Shown here: positions 32,619-41,736 of the stretch, one piece after another
Layout: each line of letters opens with the position of its first letter
Numbering within the stretch: the stretch's first letter is position 1
Made by a program: the position numbers and the translations under genes
The notes under the pieces: model-generated
Told to the model about the DNA's origin: nothing
Database searches by the model: none
The model's input: the letters and a program-made list of their open reading frames with translations, nothing else
Source of the DNA: JALZEG01 sp035942255
GTDB lineage: Bacteria > Actinomycetota > CADDZG01 > WHSQ01
Reading direction: 5' to 3'
NCBI GenBank assembly: GCA_035942255.1
Contig: DASZDG010000146.1
Location: forward strand, 1-64,000
DNA: 64,000 bases

Positions 32619-34094
32619 GTGGACGAAGAGCGACGGACGACCAGAGCGGCCCCGGCCGCCGGCACCGAGGCGGGCAGCGAACGGCTGGCTCGGCTCGCGA
32701 CGCTGATCCTCAACGCCGCCGGTGACGGCATCTTCGGCGTCGACACCGGCGGCAAGGCGACGTTCGTGAACCCTGCGGCCGAGGCGATGCTCGGGTGGGA
32801 CGCGGTCGACCTGATCGGGCAACAGCTACATGCGGCGATCCACCATTCCCACGCCGACGGCTCGCCTTATCCCGCCCACGACTGCCCTATCTCCGACACG
32901 CTCAACGACGGGGTCGCCCGCCGCGTCGACACCGAGGTCTTCTGGAGGATGGACGGCAGCAGCTTCCCGGTCGAGTACACGACGACCCCGATCGTCGAGG
33001 GCGGCGCCGTCGCCGGAGCGGTCATCACGTTCCGGGACATCTCCGACCGCCACCGGTCGGAGCGCCTCGCGGAGCTCGAGGAGAAGACCGCGCTCATCAG
33101 GCTTCTGCAGACGGTCGCAGTCGCGTCCAACGAGGCGGAGACAACCGGCGAAGCGCTCGGGCGGGCGATCGAGCAGGTATGCGACCACACCGGATGGCCC
33201 GTCGGGCACGCCTATCTGATGCAGGAGGAGGCAGGGGCCGCCGTCAGCTCGGGCGTATGGCATCTTGCGGACCCCGACCGCTTCCAGGGGCTGCGCGCGG
33301 CGAGCACGAGCATGGACTTCCGCCCCGGCGAGGGCCTCGTCGGGAAGGTGCTGCTTACGGGCGACCCCGTCTGCGTCGCGGACCTGCGACAGGAGCCCGC
33401 GTTCACGCGGGGACGCGTCGAGCCGAACACCGGCGTCGCCGCGGCGTTCCTCTTCCCTCTCCTCGTCGGTCGGGAGGTCGTGGGCGTCCTCGAGTTCTTC
33501 TCGGACGAGGTCTCCGAGCTGAGCGAGCCGCTGCTCGAGACGATGGTGAACGTGGGGACCCAGCTGGGGAGGACGGTCGAGCGAGAGCGCGTCAGCCGGC
33601 AGCTCGAGCGCCTCGCGCTGAGGGATGACCTCACGGGGCTCTGCAACCGGAGGGGCTTCATCGCGCTGGCGCAGCAGCAGCTCCATACCGCCTGCCGCCG
33701 CAACGCCGGGATGACGCTCCTGTACCTCGACCTGAACGAGATGAAGCCGATCAACGACCGCTTCGGCCACGCCGAGGGCGACCGGGCGCTGAAGATCGTC
33801 GGCGAGCTCCTCGCCGCGACGTTCCGCGCGGCCGACGTCACCGGGCGGATCGGCGGCGACGAGTTCTGCGTCCTGCTCACCGAGGGAGACGTCCGGGACC
33901 ACGCCGCGGCCCTCGTGCGCCTCGAGCGGGCGGTCGAGCGCCGCAACGAGACCCTGGACCGCTGGCAGGTCTCGATCAGCGCCGGCCACGCCACGTTCGA
34001 CCCGGCCCGGCCGGTGGGCATCGAGGAGCTCATCCAGGCCGCCGACCACTCGATGTACGAGGAGAAGCGGATCGCGAAGAAGCGGGGCGGCTAG
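32619..34094 (+). CDS. PAS-GAF-GGDEF protein, probable diguanylate cyclase
   Basis: This 491-residue soluble protein has a PAS domain (about 25-145: GDGIFGVDTGGKATFVNPAAEAMLGW, ITFRDISDRHR), a GAF domain (about 160-325: GEGLVGKVLLTGDPVCVADLR) and a C-terminal GGDEF domain (about 335-490). The last keeps the DDLTGLCNRRGF start, DLNEMKPINDRFGHAEGD and the intact IGGDEF signature. It should make cyclic di-GMP in response to a ligand, redox or gas signal. The GTG at 32619 is used. There is no EAL domain and no adjacent c-di-GMP effector. Confidence 0.92.
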   Translation: MDEERRTTRAAPAAGTEAGSERLARLATLILNAAGDGIFGVDTGGKATFVNPAAEAMLGWDAVDLIGQQLHAAIHHSHADGSPYPAHDCPISDTLNDGVARRVDTEVFWRMDGSSFPVEYTTTPIVEGGAVAGAVITFRDISDRHRSERLAELEEKTALIRLLQTVAVASNEAETTGEALGRAIEQVCDHTGWPVGHAYLMQEEAGAAVSSGVWHLADPDRFQGLRAASTSMDFRPGEGLVGKVLLTGDPVCVADLRQEPAFTRGRVEPNTGVAAAFLFPLLVGREVVGVLEFFSDEVSELSEPLLETMVNVGTQLGRTVERERVSRQLERLALRDDLTGLCNRRGFIALAQQQLHTACRRNAGMTLLYLDLNEMKPINDRFGHAEGDRALKIVGELLAATFRAADVTGRIGGDEFCVLLTEGDVRDHAAALVRLERAVERRNETLDRWQVSISAGHATFDPARPVGIEELIQAADHSMYEEKRIAKKRGG

Positions 34095-34160
34095 GGCCAT
34101 TCCCGGCCGCGGACGCCGGCCGAGAAGGTCACGACCCCCCCGGCGTCTAACCCTCTTAAC

Positions 34161-34805
34161 GTGCGAAAGGTCCTCGCCGCTCTGTTGGTGTGCCTGGCCG
34201 TCCTGGCCGGATCTCCCGCGCACGCCGCCCGCCAGCTGAGCGCCCGCGAGCAGCCCGACACGCAGGGCCCCCTCACCCTCTCGGCCGAGCAGTGCGACGA
34301 GCAGAAGCTCAAGGCCGACGGGAAAGCGGTCATCGCCGTCGAGTTCTGCATCTTCTTCTACACGTTCAACCCGCTGCTGGAGATCGACCTCTGGTACGAC
34401 TACGGCGTCGCGTGGGCGCAGGCGACGTTCGACGCCCTCCCGGGGCTGTGCACCAGCGAGGTCGGCTTCTACATCGAGGTCTCGCCCGGGACGCAGATCT
34501 ACGCCCGTACTCCCCCGGAGCCGGTCTCGGCGAAGAAGCCACTCCCGGTCGCGGTCGAGCTCGCCGCCACCGCCAACGCGAGCGCGGTCGAGGAAGGCCT
34601 CGTGTCGCAGGAGTTCCGGCTGCTGCCGGGCAAGATGAGGCCGGTCCCCGAGGAGGAGGCGCGGGTAGGGGTGTCCTGGAAGGGCCGCAGCCCGGCGAAG
34701 CTGGCGTTCGCCACGGGGGCCGATATCGCGTGGCCGACGCTGGAAACGCCCGAGATGAGCCTCCGTGCGGACACGATCAGGCTGACGTCGGGACCCGGCT
34801 GCTAG
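34161..34805 (+). CDS. Exported protein of unknown function
   Basis: This 214-residue protein has a signal peptide (KVLAALLVCLAVLAGSPAHAA). The mature part contains four cysteines (EQCDEQ, EFCIFFY, LCTSE and the final C of GPGC), and a central aromatic segment (CIFFYTFNPLLEIDLWYDYGVAW). I recognise no family. It begins with GTG and ends just before the tRNA-Asp gene, which lies on the other strand. Confidence 0.65.
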   Translation: MRKVLAALLVCLAVLAGSPAHAARQLSAREQPDTQGPLTLSAEQCDEQKLKADGKAVIAVEFCIFFYTFNPLLEIDLWYDYGVAWAQATFDALPGLCTSEVGFYIEVSPGTQIYARTPPEPVSAKKPLPVAVELAATANASAVEEGLVSQEFRLLPGKMRPVPEEEARVGVSWKGRSPAKLAFATGADIAWPTLETPEMSLRADTIRLTSGPGC

Positions 34806-34819
34806 CCGAAGCTTGGTGG

Positions 34820-34894
34820 CGCCCCAGACCGGATTTGAACCGGCGACCTTCTCCTTGACAGGGAGATGAGCACTCCTAACTGCTCCACTGGGGC
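34820..34894 (-). tRNA. tRNA-Asp (GUC)
   Basis: Read on the minus strand: acceptor GCCCCAG (34894-34888) pairs with CTGGGGC (34827-34821). The D-stem GAGC/GCTC, anticodon stem TCTCC/GGAGA with loop CTGTCAA (anticodon GTC) and T-arm GCCGG-TTCAAAT-CCGGT are all intact. Discriminator G, a tRNA-Asp identity base, is followed by an encoded CCA at 34819-34817. Confidence 0.95.
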
Positions 34895-34971
34895 CAGAGT
34901 CACGAGGCTAACAGACCTACATCTCAGGCTGGTTTGAGCGCGCTATCCTCCGTATCCCGTAAGGGGGACGA

Positions 34972-35044
34972 GGCGAGGTAGCTCAGTTGGCAGAGCACGC
35001 GACTGAAAATCGCGGTGTCGGCAGTTCGATTCTGCCCCTCGCCA
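34972..35044 (+). tRNA. tRNA-Phe (GAA)
   Basis: Acceptor GGCGAGG (34972-34978) pairs with CCTCGCC (35037-35043). The anticodon stem CGCGA/TCGCG encloses CTGAAAA with anticodon GAA, and the T-arm is GGCAG-TTCGATT-CTGCC. Discriminator A is at 35044 and CCA is not encoded. It is divergent from tRNA-Asp. Confidence 0.96.
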
Positions 35045-35058
35045 CTCATTTGGTTCTA

Positions 35059-35080
35059 GCGGGATCGCAAGCGATCCCGC
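35059..35080. terminator. Hairpin after tRNA-Phe
   Basis: GCGGGATCGC and GCGATCCCGC form a perfect 10-bp inverted repeat with two bases between (in practice an 8-bp stem and a larger loop), 14 bases after the tRNA-Phe gene. It lacks a T-run but is positioned as a terminator. Confidence 0.5.
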
Positions 35081-35135
35081 CCTATGCGGATTCCTCGCCG
35101 CTTGACTTCGTCGCCTCCGGCGACGGGCCCCAGCA

Positions 35136-35161
35136 AAAGAGGCGCCCGAAGGCGCCTCTTT
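35136..35161. terminator. Rho-independent terminator for bldC
   Basis: AAAGAGGCGCC / GGCGCCTCTTT forms a perfect 11-bp stem around CGAA, with T- and A-rich ends on either side. It lies 22 bases past the bldC stop on the minus strand and can also stop transcripts from the tRNA side. Confidence 0.82.
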
Positions 35162-35183
35162 GCGAAATCTCGGGCGTGGAGCC

Positions 35184-35375
35184 CTACGCTTCCTTCATCG
35201 CTCCTTCGAGGAACCTCTTCACCTCGTCTGCACGGTAGCGGCGGTGACCGCCGAGCGTGCGGATCGAGGAGAGCTTGCCGGCCTTCGCCCACCGCGTGAC
35301 CGTCTTAGGGTCAACTCGAAAAAGCGCAGCGACCTCGGCTGGCGTGAGGAGGGCATCGTCCTTCTGCGCCTTCAT
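35184..35375 (-). CDS. bldC: BldC-type MerR-like small DNA-binding protein
   Basis: This 63-residue protein is a single winged HTH: LLTPAEVAALFRVDPKTVTRWAKAGKLSSIRTLGGHRRYRADEVKRFL. The sequence is close to Streptomyces BldC, which binds direct repeats cooperatively to control development. I chose the ATG at 35375 because GGAGG lies six bases upstream; a further 12 codons upstream lack a site and do not match the family. The order bldC, hypothetical gene, valine dehydrogenase is, from memory, also found in Streptomyces, which supports the assignment. Confidence 0.92.
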   Translation of the reverse strand: MKAQKDDALLTPAEVAALFRVDPKTVTRWAKAGKLSSIRTLGGHRRYRADEVKRFLEGAMKEA

Positions 35376-35522
35376 CTTTGCCTCCGATCTAGCTTCACTG
35401 GAGCGGGGCATCCGGTCCAGCCGACCTGGCCGAGGGCCTATCCCTCGAACAAGTCACAGGTAGATATTCGGCCTAAAACGGACGCGCCGGAATGGCTAGA
35501 TAGAGCCATTTTTCCCTGATTG

Positions 35523-35551
35523 TCGGGGACTATTAGTCATCTAGTCCCCGA
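35523..35551. repeat. Perfect 10-bp inverted repeat between bldC and the conserved gene
   Basis: TCGGGGACTA (35523-35532) and TAGTCCCCGA (35542-35551) flank a 9-base loop, 20 bases beyond the stop of the gene at 35572. No T-run follows; it may terminate that gene or act on the bldC promoter about 150 bases away. Confidence 0.6.
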
Positions 35552-35571
35552 GAAGCACGCGAAGCGGTCTT

Positions 35572-36378
35572 CTAGTTGACGACCTCGCGCGAGCGGGCGA
35601 CGTTCCAGCGCTCGGTCAGCTTGCCGAACGTGCGGCCGGAGCTCACTACGTCGCCGGCGGCGAGCGCGTCCAGACAGGCCCACACCTCTTTCGCCGACTG
35701 GTCTTCGACGAGGTCCTCGTCCTCGAAGTCCCGCGCGACCGACGAGTAGTCGAGCTCGACCAGGCAGTCGGCGGGGAACTCGGCGAACCAGCCGGCGAGC
35801 TCCTTCACGTAGCCGGTGATGTCGTCGTCGATCCACGAGCCCTCGAGGACGTCGACGGCGCGGCTGAGCCGCGCCCGCGCCGCGTCCATCGTCGTCTCGT
35901 AACGGATCCGCAGCCCCGATTTGTCCTCCGTCAGGATCCGCTCGGTCTCGTCGAATGCGACGAACCACCTGAGCGGGACATGCCAGTTCGCGTGCAGGAT
36001 GTGCGAGCGGACCTCGGGCTCGTCCTCCCCCAGAGCCGCCAGCTCGGCCGCCGCCCGTCGTGCCTCGGCCTCCGGGACGAACGCGTCGGCGACCTCCTCC
36101 GGGACGCTCGTCCGGAAGGCGAGCAGCCCCGCGAGCATCCGCAGGCGGGTCCTCCACGGGCACACGTACGTCGTCCCATCGACCTCCCGGATGAACGCGC
36201 CGTCGGCGGAGCTCGCCGCTGGGCCGTCGTCGGGGAGCGCACGCCCGAGCAGCCACTTGCGAACGAGCGCCGGCTCGTCCTGCTCCGTCTCCTCGGTGTG
36301 GCCGGCCCACGCGGCGCGCTCCGCGGCGGAGAACTCCGACACGGGCTGGTACACGCGCAGATAGGACGTCCTGATCAT
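35572..36378 (-). CDS. Conserved actinobacterial protein next to bldC
   Basis: This 268-residue cytoplasmic protein begins MIRTSYLRVYQPVSEFSAAERAAW, a start typical of a conserved actinobacterial family encoded between bldC and valine dehydrogenase. It is acidic and helical, with an internal VPLRWFVAFDETER and DVVSSGRTFGKLTERWN. No catalytic motif is evident. It is divergent from the dehydrogenase, and its location is the main clue: the family seems to travel with bldC. Function unknown. Confidence 0.78.
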   Translation of the reverse strand: MIRTSYLRVYQPVSEFSAAERAAWAGHTEETEQDEPALVRKWLLGRALPDDGPAASSADGAFIREVDGTTYVCPWRTRLRMLAGLLAFRTSVPEEVADAFVPEAEARRAAAELAALGEDEPEVRSHILHANWHVPLRWFVAFDETERILTEDKSGLRIRYETTMDAARARLSRAVDVLEGSWIDDDITGYVKELAGWFAEFPADCLVELDYSSVARDFEDEDLVEDQSAKEVWACLDALAAGDVVSSGRTFGKLTERWNVARSREVVN

Positions 36379-36521
36379 CGGCCCGATGCTAACGGCTGTC
36401 CCCGCACTGTGGCGTGACGCTCACCACAGTTGCTCGAACTACGGTCGCTCTGGGCGGGCGGTAAAGTCAGGGACTCGCACCGCGGAGCATCCGCGTGTCC
36501 ACCGACAGGAGATCCATAGAG

Positions 36522-37613
36522 ATGAGCGTGTTCGAGCACATCAACGGCGATGGCTACGAGCAGGTGGTGTTCTGCTCCGACGATCAGTCGGGGCTCAGGG
36601 CGATCATCGCGATCCATTCCACCGCGCTAGGCCCCGCCCTCGGCGGGACGAGGTTCTTCCCGTACCCGACAGAGGAGCAGGCGCTCGTCGACGTGCTCCG
36701 CCTCGCGAAGGGCATGACGTACAAGGCCGCGGCCGCGGGGCTGGACCTCGGCGGCGGCAAGGCCGTGATCATCGGCGACCCCCGCAGGATCAAGACCGAG
36801 GAGCTGCTGCGCGCGTACGGCAGGTTCGTCGAGACGCTCGGGGGCCGGTACATCACAGCCGAGGACGTCGGCACCGCGCTGGAGGACATGGACGTCGTGC
36901 GCCGCGAGAGCCGCTGGGTGACCGGCTGCTCCCGCACGTACGGCGGCTCCGGCGACCCTTCCCCCGTCACCGCGTGGGGGGTGCTGCAGGGGATCAAGGC
37001 CTGCGCTCTCGACGTGTTCGGCGACGCCAGCCTCGCGGGGCGGACGGTCGCGTTGCAGGGCGTCGGCAAGGTCGGCCACGCGCTGTGCGGATACCTCGTC
37101 GAGCAGGGCGCGCACGTGACGATCGGCGACATCGACGTCGACAACCTCGCGCGGGCGGTCAGCGACCACGGCGTCGAGACCACGAGCCTCGCCGAGATAC
37201 ACACGCTGCCCGTCGACATCTTCGCCCCCTGCGCGCTGGGTGGGGTCGTGAACGACGACACGATCTCGCAGTTCAAGTGCAAGATCATCGCGGGGGCCGC
37301 GAACAACCAGCTCGCGCGCGAGGAGCACGGCGACAAGCTGCGCGACCTCGGCATCCTCTACGCCCCCGACTTCGTCATCAACGCCGGCGGACTCATCAAC
37401 GTGGAGGACGAGCTCCGCGGCTACGACGGCGAGCGTGCGAAGAAGCGCGTCGAGGGCATCTACAAGCAGCTCCAGCTGATCTTCGCCATATCGCGCGAGC
37501 GCAACCTGTCGACGGCCCGCGCCGCGCAGGAGCACGCGCTCGAGAGGATCAGGAAGATCAGCCGCATCCGCCTCGTGCGCACGGCCGAGTTCGGCCCCAG
37601 CTCGAGCAACTGA
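36522..37613 (+). CDS. vdh: Branched-chain amino-acid (valine/leucine) dehydrogenase
   Basis: This 363-residue enzyme has the Glu/Leu/Phe/Val dehydrogenase core: HSTALGPALGGTRFFPY, catalytic lysines in AKGMTYKAAAAGLDLGGGKAVI, the Rossmann motif VALQGVGKVGHAL and ANNQLA. It deaminates valine, leucine or isoleucine to the 2-oxoacid using NAD. ACAGGAG lies upstream of the ATG at 36522; an earlier GTG at 36495 has no site. Five bases separate it from the E1alpha gene, so the amino acid is fed straight into the dehydrogenase complex. Confidence 0.92.
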   Translation: MSVFEHINGDGYEQVVFCSDDQSGLRAIIAIHSTALGPALGGTRFFPYPTEEQALVDVLRLAKGMTYKAAAAGLDLGGGKAVIIGDPRRIKTEELLRAYGRFVETLGGRYITAEDVGTALEDMDVVRRESRWVTGCSRTYGGSGDPSPVTAWGVLQGIKACALDVFGDASLAGRTVALQGVGKVGHALCGYLVEQGAHVTIGDIDVDNLARAVSDHGVETTSLAEIHTLPVDIFAPCALGGVVNDDTISQFKCKIIAGAANNQLAREEHGDKLRDLGILYAPDFVINAGGLINVEDELRGYDGERAKKRVEGIYKQLQLIFAISRERNLSTARAAQEHALERIRKISRIRLVRTAEFGPSSSN

Positions 37614-37618
37614 CGGCC

Positions 37619-38764
37619 GTGAGCGAGACACTGCGGATCATCGGCGACGGCCGGGAACTGGCGGACGCGCCGGTGCCCGAGGGCCTCGCGGAGAAGGACC
37701 TCATCGAGTTGTTCCGGTGGCTCGTGCTGCTCCGCACGTTCGACGAGCGGGCCGTCGCGCTCCAGCGCCAGGGCCGCATCGGCACCTACGCGCTCTACTG
37801 GGGCGAGGAGGGCACGCAGGCCGGCCCGCTGTACGCGTGCGACGACGGCGACTGGGTGTATCCGTCGTACCGCCAGAACGCGATCGGCATCCTGCGCGGC
37901 GTACCGGCGTCGACCGTGCTCGCGTGGTGGCGCGGCTACGGCGGGGTCCACGGCTTCTGGAACCCGAGGGAGCACCGCGTCGGGCCGATCTGCGTGCCGA
38001 TCGCGACGCACCTTCCACACGCGGTCGGTCTCGCGTGGGCGGCGAAGATCCGCCGGGACCCGATCGCGTCGCTCTCGTGGTTCGGCGACGGCGCGACGTC
38101 CGAGGGCGACTTCCACGAGGCGATGAACTTCGCCTCGGTGATGAAGGCGCCGACCGTGTTCTTCTGCGTGAACAACCAGTGGGCCATCTCGACGCCGTAC
38201 TCGAAGCAGACGGCGACGGCGACGATCGCGGAGAAGGCGGTCGCGTACGCGATGCCCGGCGTCCGCGTCGACGGCTTCGACCCGCTCGCATGCTGGAAAG
38301 CGACGCGCGACGCGCTCGACCGGGCGCGCAACGGCGGGGGCCCGACGCTGATCGAGGCCTACTGCTACCGCCTGATGGCGCACGGGACCGCAGACGACCC
38401 GCGCCTCTACCGGGACGAGGCCGAGGTCGAGAAGTGGAAGCACCTCGAGCCGGTGGGACGCATGTCCGCGTTCCTCGGGCGCCTCGGCGTCCTCGACCCG
38501 GACAAGGAGGAGGCCATCCGCGCCGAGGCCAAGGCGACGATCGCCGAGGCGGTGCGGGAGATGGAGGCGATCGAGCAGCCGGGCCGCGAGATCCTCTTCG
38601 AGGGCGTCTACGCGAGCGGCCGGCCGTACAGCTTCGAGGAGGGCCTCGCCGAGCTGAAGGCCGTCGAGAGGCCACCCGAGGTGAAGCCGCTCAACGCTCC
38701 CGCCAAGGAGTCGACCGGCGACCACTTCGATCCCCCCGCCAATCCCCCACAGGAGACACAGTGA
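37619..38764 (+). CDS. bkdA: 2-oxoacid dehydrogenase E1 alpha subunit (branched-chain type)
   Basis: This 381-residue thiamine diphosphate enzyme subunit has the TPP motif GDGATSEGDFHEAMNFASVMKAPTVFFCVNNQWAIS. The phosphorylation-loop-like region YRLMAHGTADDPRLYR and the N-terminal RTFDERAVALQRQGRIGTYALYWGEEG are also present. With the E1 beta subunit it decarboxylates the 2-oxoacid from the preceding step. It starts at GTG 37619 and ends overlapping the next start by four bases. Confidence 0.93.
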   Translation: MSETLRIIGDGRELADAPVPEGLAEKDLIELFRWLVLLRTFDERAVALQRQGRIGTYALYWGEEGTQAGPLYACDDGDWVYPSYRQNAIGILRGVPASTVLAWWRGYGGVHGFWNPREHRVGPICVPIATHLPHAVGLAWAAKIRRDPIASLSWFGDGATSEGDFHEAMNFASVMKAPTVFFCVNNQWAISTPYSKQTATATIAEKAVAYAMPGVRVDGFDPLACWKATRDALDRARNGGGPTLIEAYCYRLMAHGTADDPRLYRDEAEVEKWKHLEPVGRMSAFLGRLGVLDPDKEEAIRAEAKATIAEAVREMEAIEQPGREILFEGVYASGRPYSFEEGLAELKAVERPPEVKPLNAPAKESTGDHFDPPANPPQETQ

Positions 38765-39771
38765 CCGCGCTGACGATGGTGGACGCGCTGAACCTCGCGC
38801 TCCACGAGGCGATGGAGGCCGACGACCGCGTCGTGGTGCTCGGGGAGGACGTCGCGCAGACCGGCGGCGTGTTCCGCGTCACGTCGGGGCTCCTCGACAA
38901 GTTCGGCGACGAGCGGATCGTCGACGCGCCGCTCGCGGAGGCCGGCATCGTCGGCTCCGCGATCGGCATGGCGATGTACGGGCTGCTGCCGGTCGTCGAG
39001 ATCCAGTTCGACGTGTTCGTGTACCCGGGCTTCGAGCAGATCGTCGTCCACGCGGCCCGGCTCGCGTGGCGCACGAAGGGGGAGGTCCCCGCGTCGCTCG
39101 TGATCCGAATCCCGTACGGCGGCGGCGTCCGTGCGCCGGAGCTCCACTCGGACTCGCCCGAGGCGCTGTTCGCGCACGTGCCGGGGTTGAAGGTCGTGTG
39201 CCCGACGACGCCGGCCGACGCGCGCACGATGATGCTCGCGGCGATCCAGGACCCGGACCCGGTGATCTTCATGGAGCCCAAGCGCATCTACCGAGCGGGA
39301 CGCGAAGAGGTGCCGGACTCGCCGCCGTTCCCCATCACCGGTGGCAACGGCATCTACAACGATTACCTGACGAAGGCGCGCGTCGCGCGCGACGGCGAGG
39401 GCCTCGCGATCATCACGTACGGCGCGACGGTCCCGCTCTCGCTGCAGGCGGCTGAGCGCATCGAGCAGGAGCGCGGGATCAGCCCGCGTGTGGTCGACCT
39501 GCGCTCGATCTTCCCGCTCGACGTCAACGCGATCGTGGGGGCCGCGTCGGAGTGCGGGCGCGTGCTCGTGGTCCACGAGGCCCCGCGCATGTCCGGGATC
39601 GGCGCCGAGGTCTCGAGCCTTATCCACGAGCGGGCGATGCTCGACCTCGACGCCCCCGTCGGCCGCGTCACCGGCTACGACGTGCCGTTCCCGCAGTTCG
39701 CGAACGAGGACGACTACCTCCCGTCGGTGGACCGCATCGTCGCCGGCGCATACAAGGTCCTGGATTTCTAG
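38761..39771 (+). CDS. bkdB: 2-oxoacid dehydrogenase E1 beta subunit
   Basis: This 336-residue partner of E1 alpha has the transketolase pyrimidine domain (VVVLGEDVAQTGGVFRVTSGL, DAPLAEAGIVGSAIGMAMYG) and C-terminal domain (LAIITYGATVPLSLQAAERI, VVHEAPRMSGIGAEVSSLI). The GTG start overlaps the E1 alpha stop (GTGA). Its last base overlaps the first base of the E2 gene. Confidence 0.95.
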   Translation: MTALTMVDALNLALHEAMEADDRVVVLGEDVAQTGGVFRVTSGLLDKFGDERIVDAPLAEAGIVGSAIGMAMYGLLPVVEIQFDVFVYPGFEQIVVHAARLAWRTKGEVPASLVIRIPYGGGVRAPELHSDSPEALFAHVPGLKVVCPTTPADARTMMLAAIQDPDPVIFMEPKRIYRAGREEVPDSPPFPITGGNGIYNDYLTKARVARDGEGLAIITYGATVPLSLQAAERIEQERGISPRVVDLRSIFPLDVNAIVGAASECGRVLVVHEAPRMSGIGAEVSSLIHERAMLDLDAPVGRVTGYDVPFPQFANEDDYLPSVDRIVAGAYKVLDF

Positions 39772-40970
39772 TGCCCGACTTCAAGCTGCCCGACCTCGGT
39801 GAGGGCGTGACCGAGGCCGAGGTCGATCGCTGGCTCGTGAACGAGGGCGACGTCGTGAGCGAGGATGACCCGCTCGTCGAGCTCATCACGGACAAGGCGA
39901 CCGCGGAGATCCCGTCGCCGTACGAGGGCGTCGTCTCGAGGATCCACGTCAAGGCCGGCGAGGTCGTGCCGGTCGGCACCGTGCTGATCACGATCGGCGA
40001 GGGTGCCGCCGTCACGGCCTCGACGCCTCCTCCGCCGCCACCGCCTCCTGCCGCCGAGGGGGCCGCGGCCCCCACGCCCGCGAGCCCTCCGGGCGGAGAA
40101 GCCCGGTCCTCCAACGGCTCGGTCAAGGCGATGCCGCCCGTGCGGAAGCTCGCGCGGGAGCTCGGCGTCGACCTCGCATCGGTCCGGGGGACGGGGCCGG
40201 GTGGTCGCATCCTGCGGGAGGACGTTCAGGCCGCTGCGGACACGGGCGGTCCCCCTGCTGCCGCGCCGCGCCGCGCCGGGCGGCGCGAGCCGCTGCGCGG
40301 GGTGCGCCGGCTGATCGCGGAGCGCATGTCGGCCGCGCACCGCATCGTGCCGCCGGTAACGCACGTCGAGGAGTGCGACGTCACCGAGCTCGACGCGACG
40401 CGCAACCTCGTCAACGAGCGGAACCCCGACAAGCTGCGGCTGACCTACATGCCGTTCATCGTGAAGGCCGTGGTCGCGGGGCTGAAGGCGTATCCGGCGT
40501 TGAACGCGTCGCTCGACGACGAGGCGGGCGAGATCGTCTTCCACGATCGCTACGACATCGGGATCGCGGTCGACACGCCCGCGGGCCTCGTGGTCCCGGT
40601 CGTACGCGACGCGGACCGCAAGCGCTTGCGCGACGTCGCGGAGGACGTAGACCGCCTGGCGCGGGGGGCGCGCGAGGGCACGTTGAAGTCAGACGACCTG
40701 AAGGACTCGACGTTCACGATCTCGAGCCCGGGGCCGTTCGGGGGCTTGATGGCGACGCCGATCGTGTTCCACCCGCAGTCGGCGATCCTCGGCGTGCACC
40801 GCGCCTCCGAGCGCCCGGTCGTCCGCGACGGCCAGATCGTCGCTCGCCAGATGATGAACCTCTCGATCACGTTCGACCACCGCGTCCTCGACGGCATGAC
40901 GGCGGCGAAGTTCGTCCTGGACGTGGCGAAGCTCCTGGAGCACCCCGCCGCGCTTGCGCTGGAGGGCTGA
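39771..40970 (+). CDS. bkdC: 2-oxoacid dehydrogenase E2 dihydrolipoyl acyltransferase
   Basis: This 399-residue protein has one lipoyl domain with the lipoate-bearing lysine K42 (ITDKATAEI), a Pro/Ala linker, a peripheral-subunit-binding domain (VRKLARELGVDLASVRGTGPGGRILREDV) and a catalytic domain ending in HRVLDG. It transfers the acyl group to CoA. No E3 (lipoamide dehydrogenase) gene follows, so E3 is supplied from elsewhere. It starts at GTG 39771 and closes the operon; the next gene is convergent. Confidence 0.95.
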   Translation: MPDFKLPDLGEGVTEAEVDRWLVNEGDVVSEDDPLVELITDKATAEIPSPYEGVVSRIHVKAGEVVPVGTVLITIGEGAAVTASTPPPPPPPPAAEGAAAPTPASPPGGEARSSNGSVKAMPPVRKLARELGVDLASVRGTGPGGRILREDVQAAADTGGPPAAAPRRAGRREPLRGVRRLIAERMSAAHRIVPPVTHVEECDVTELDATRNLVNERNPDKLRLTYMPFIVKAVVAGLKAYPALNASLDDEAGEIVFHDRYDIGIAVDTPAGLVVPVVRDADRKRLRDVAEDVDRLARGAREGTLKSDDLKDSTFTISSPGPFGGLMATPIVFHPQSAILGVHRASERPVVRDGQIVARQMMNLSITFDHRVLDGMTAAKFVLDVAKLLEHPAALALEG

Positions 40971-40976
40971 GGTCGT

Positions 40977-41522
40977 TTAACCCCGGCGCCTCCCGGTCTT
41001 CAGATCCTTCCGCATCGCTTGATGTAGCTCCTTCCGATCGCCCCGGACGACCTCATCGAACGTCTCGCGCGCGGCGTACAAGGCAGCCGTTACGGCGGTC
41101 GACGCCTCGTCCTGACGGGGGTCCTCGATTGATTCGACGATGTGCGGAACGTGCGTCGCTAGCTGTTTGCCCAGCGCATGCGCATGGTCAAGCACCCTCT
41201 CCGACGCAACGAGCTCGAGTTCGTTCAGGTGGCGGTGGAGGTCCCTCGCCAGATCGAGAGCCGCCCTATCGACGACTGAAGCGAGCGATCGGAATTTGGC
41301 CATGGGACGCGCCGCCGGCTCGACGAGTCGATGAGGAGTCGCGTCGATGAACTGCATGAACTGGTTATAGACGCGCAATCTCTCGCCCCGTACCCACTCC
41401 CGCGTACGCGCGAGATGAAGAGCGTGATTGGAGAAAAGGAGGAACATCCCGGCCACGAACGCGGCTAGGACAGCATCCCTTCCCAACTCTGTCAGCCAGG
41501 CGGCCACTTCGGTCACGATCAA
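40977..41522 (-). CDS. Membrane-anchored protein of unknown function
   Basis: This 181-residue protein has one N-terminal membrane helix (AVLAAFVAGMFLLFSNHALHLA) and a helical, charged cytoplasmic part (DRAALDLARDLHRHLNELELVASERVLDHAHALGKQLATHVPHIVE) that may form a coiled coil. The gene is less GC-rich than the neighbouring dehydrogenase operon, suggesting foreign origin. Four TGTCTGAC repeats lie about 215-260 bases upstream. I recognise no family. Confidence 0.6.
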   Translation of the reverse strand: MIVTEVAAWLTELGRDAVLAAFVAGMFLLFSNHALHLARTREWVRGERLRVYNQFMQFIDATPHRLVEPAARPMAKFRSLASVVDRAALDLARDLHRHLNELELVASERVLDHAHALGKQLATHVPHIVESIEDPRQDEASTAVTAALYAARETFDEVVRGDRKELHQAMRKDLKTGRRRG

Positions 41523-41736
41523 AGACTAACGACGCGCTATGACGTTTTCTTCACACAGGAGCGTCGGGAACCCGGTGGGTGCCATCGAATCTCGACGGCG
41601 AATCGCCGCGGCGAGTATCGCTTCGGTCTCGGAAACCGGGAGTCACGCGATATCCGCCTCGGCACCAGGTGGGATCGAAGGGTTGACGAACCGGCGCCTC
41701 CGCGGGGCGTCGAGTCGTAGTGTTCCTCCCGAGAGG

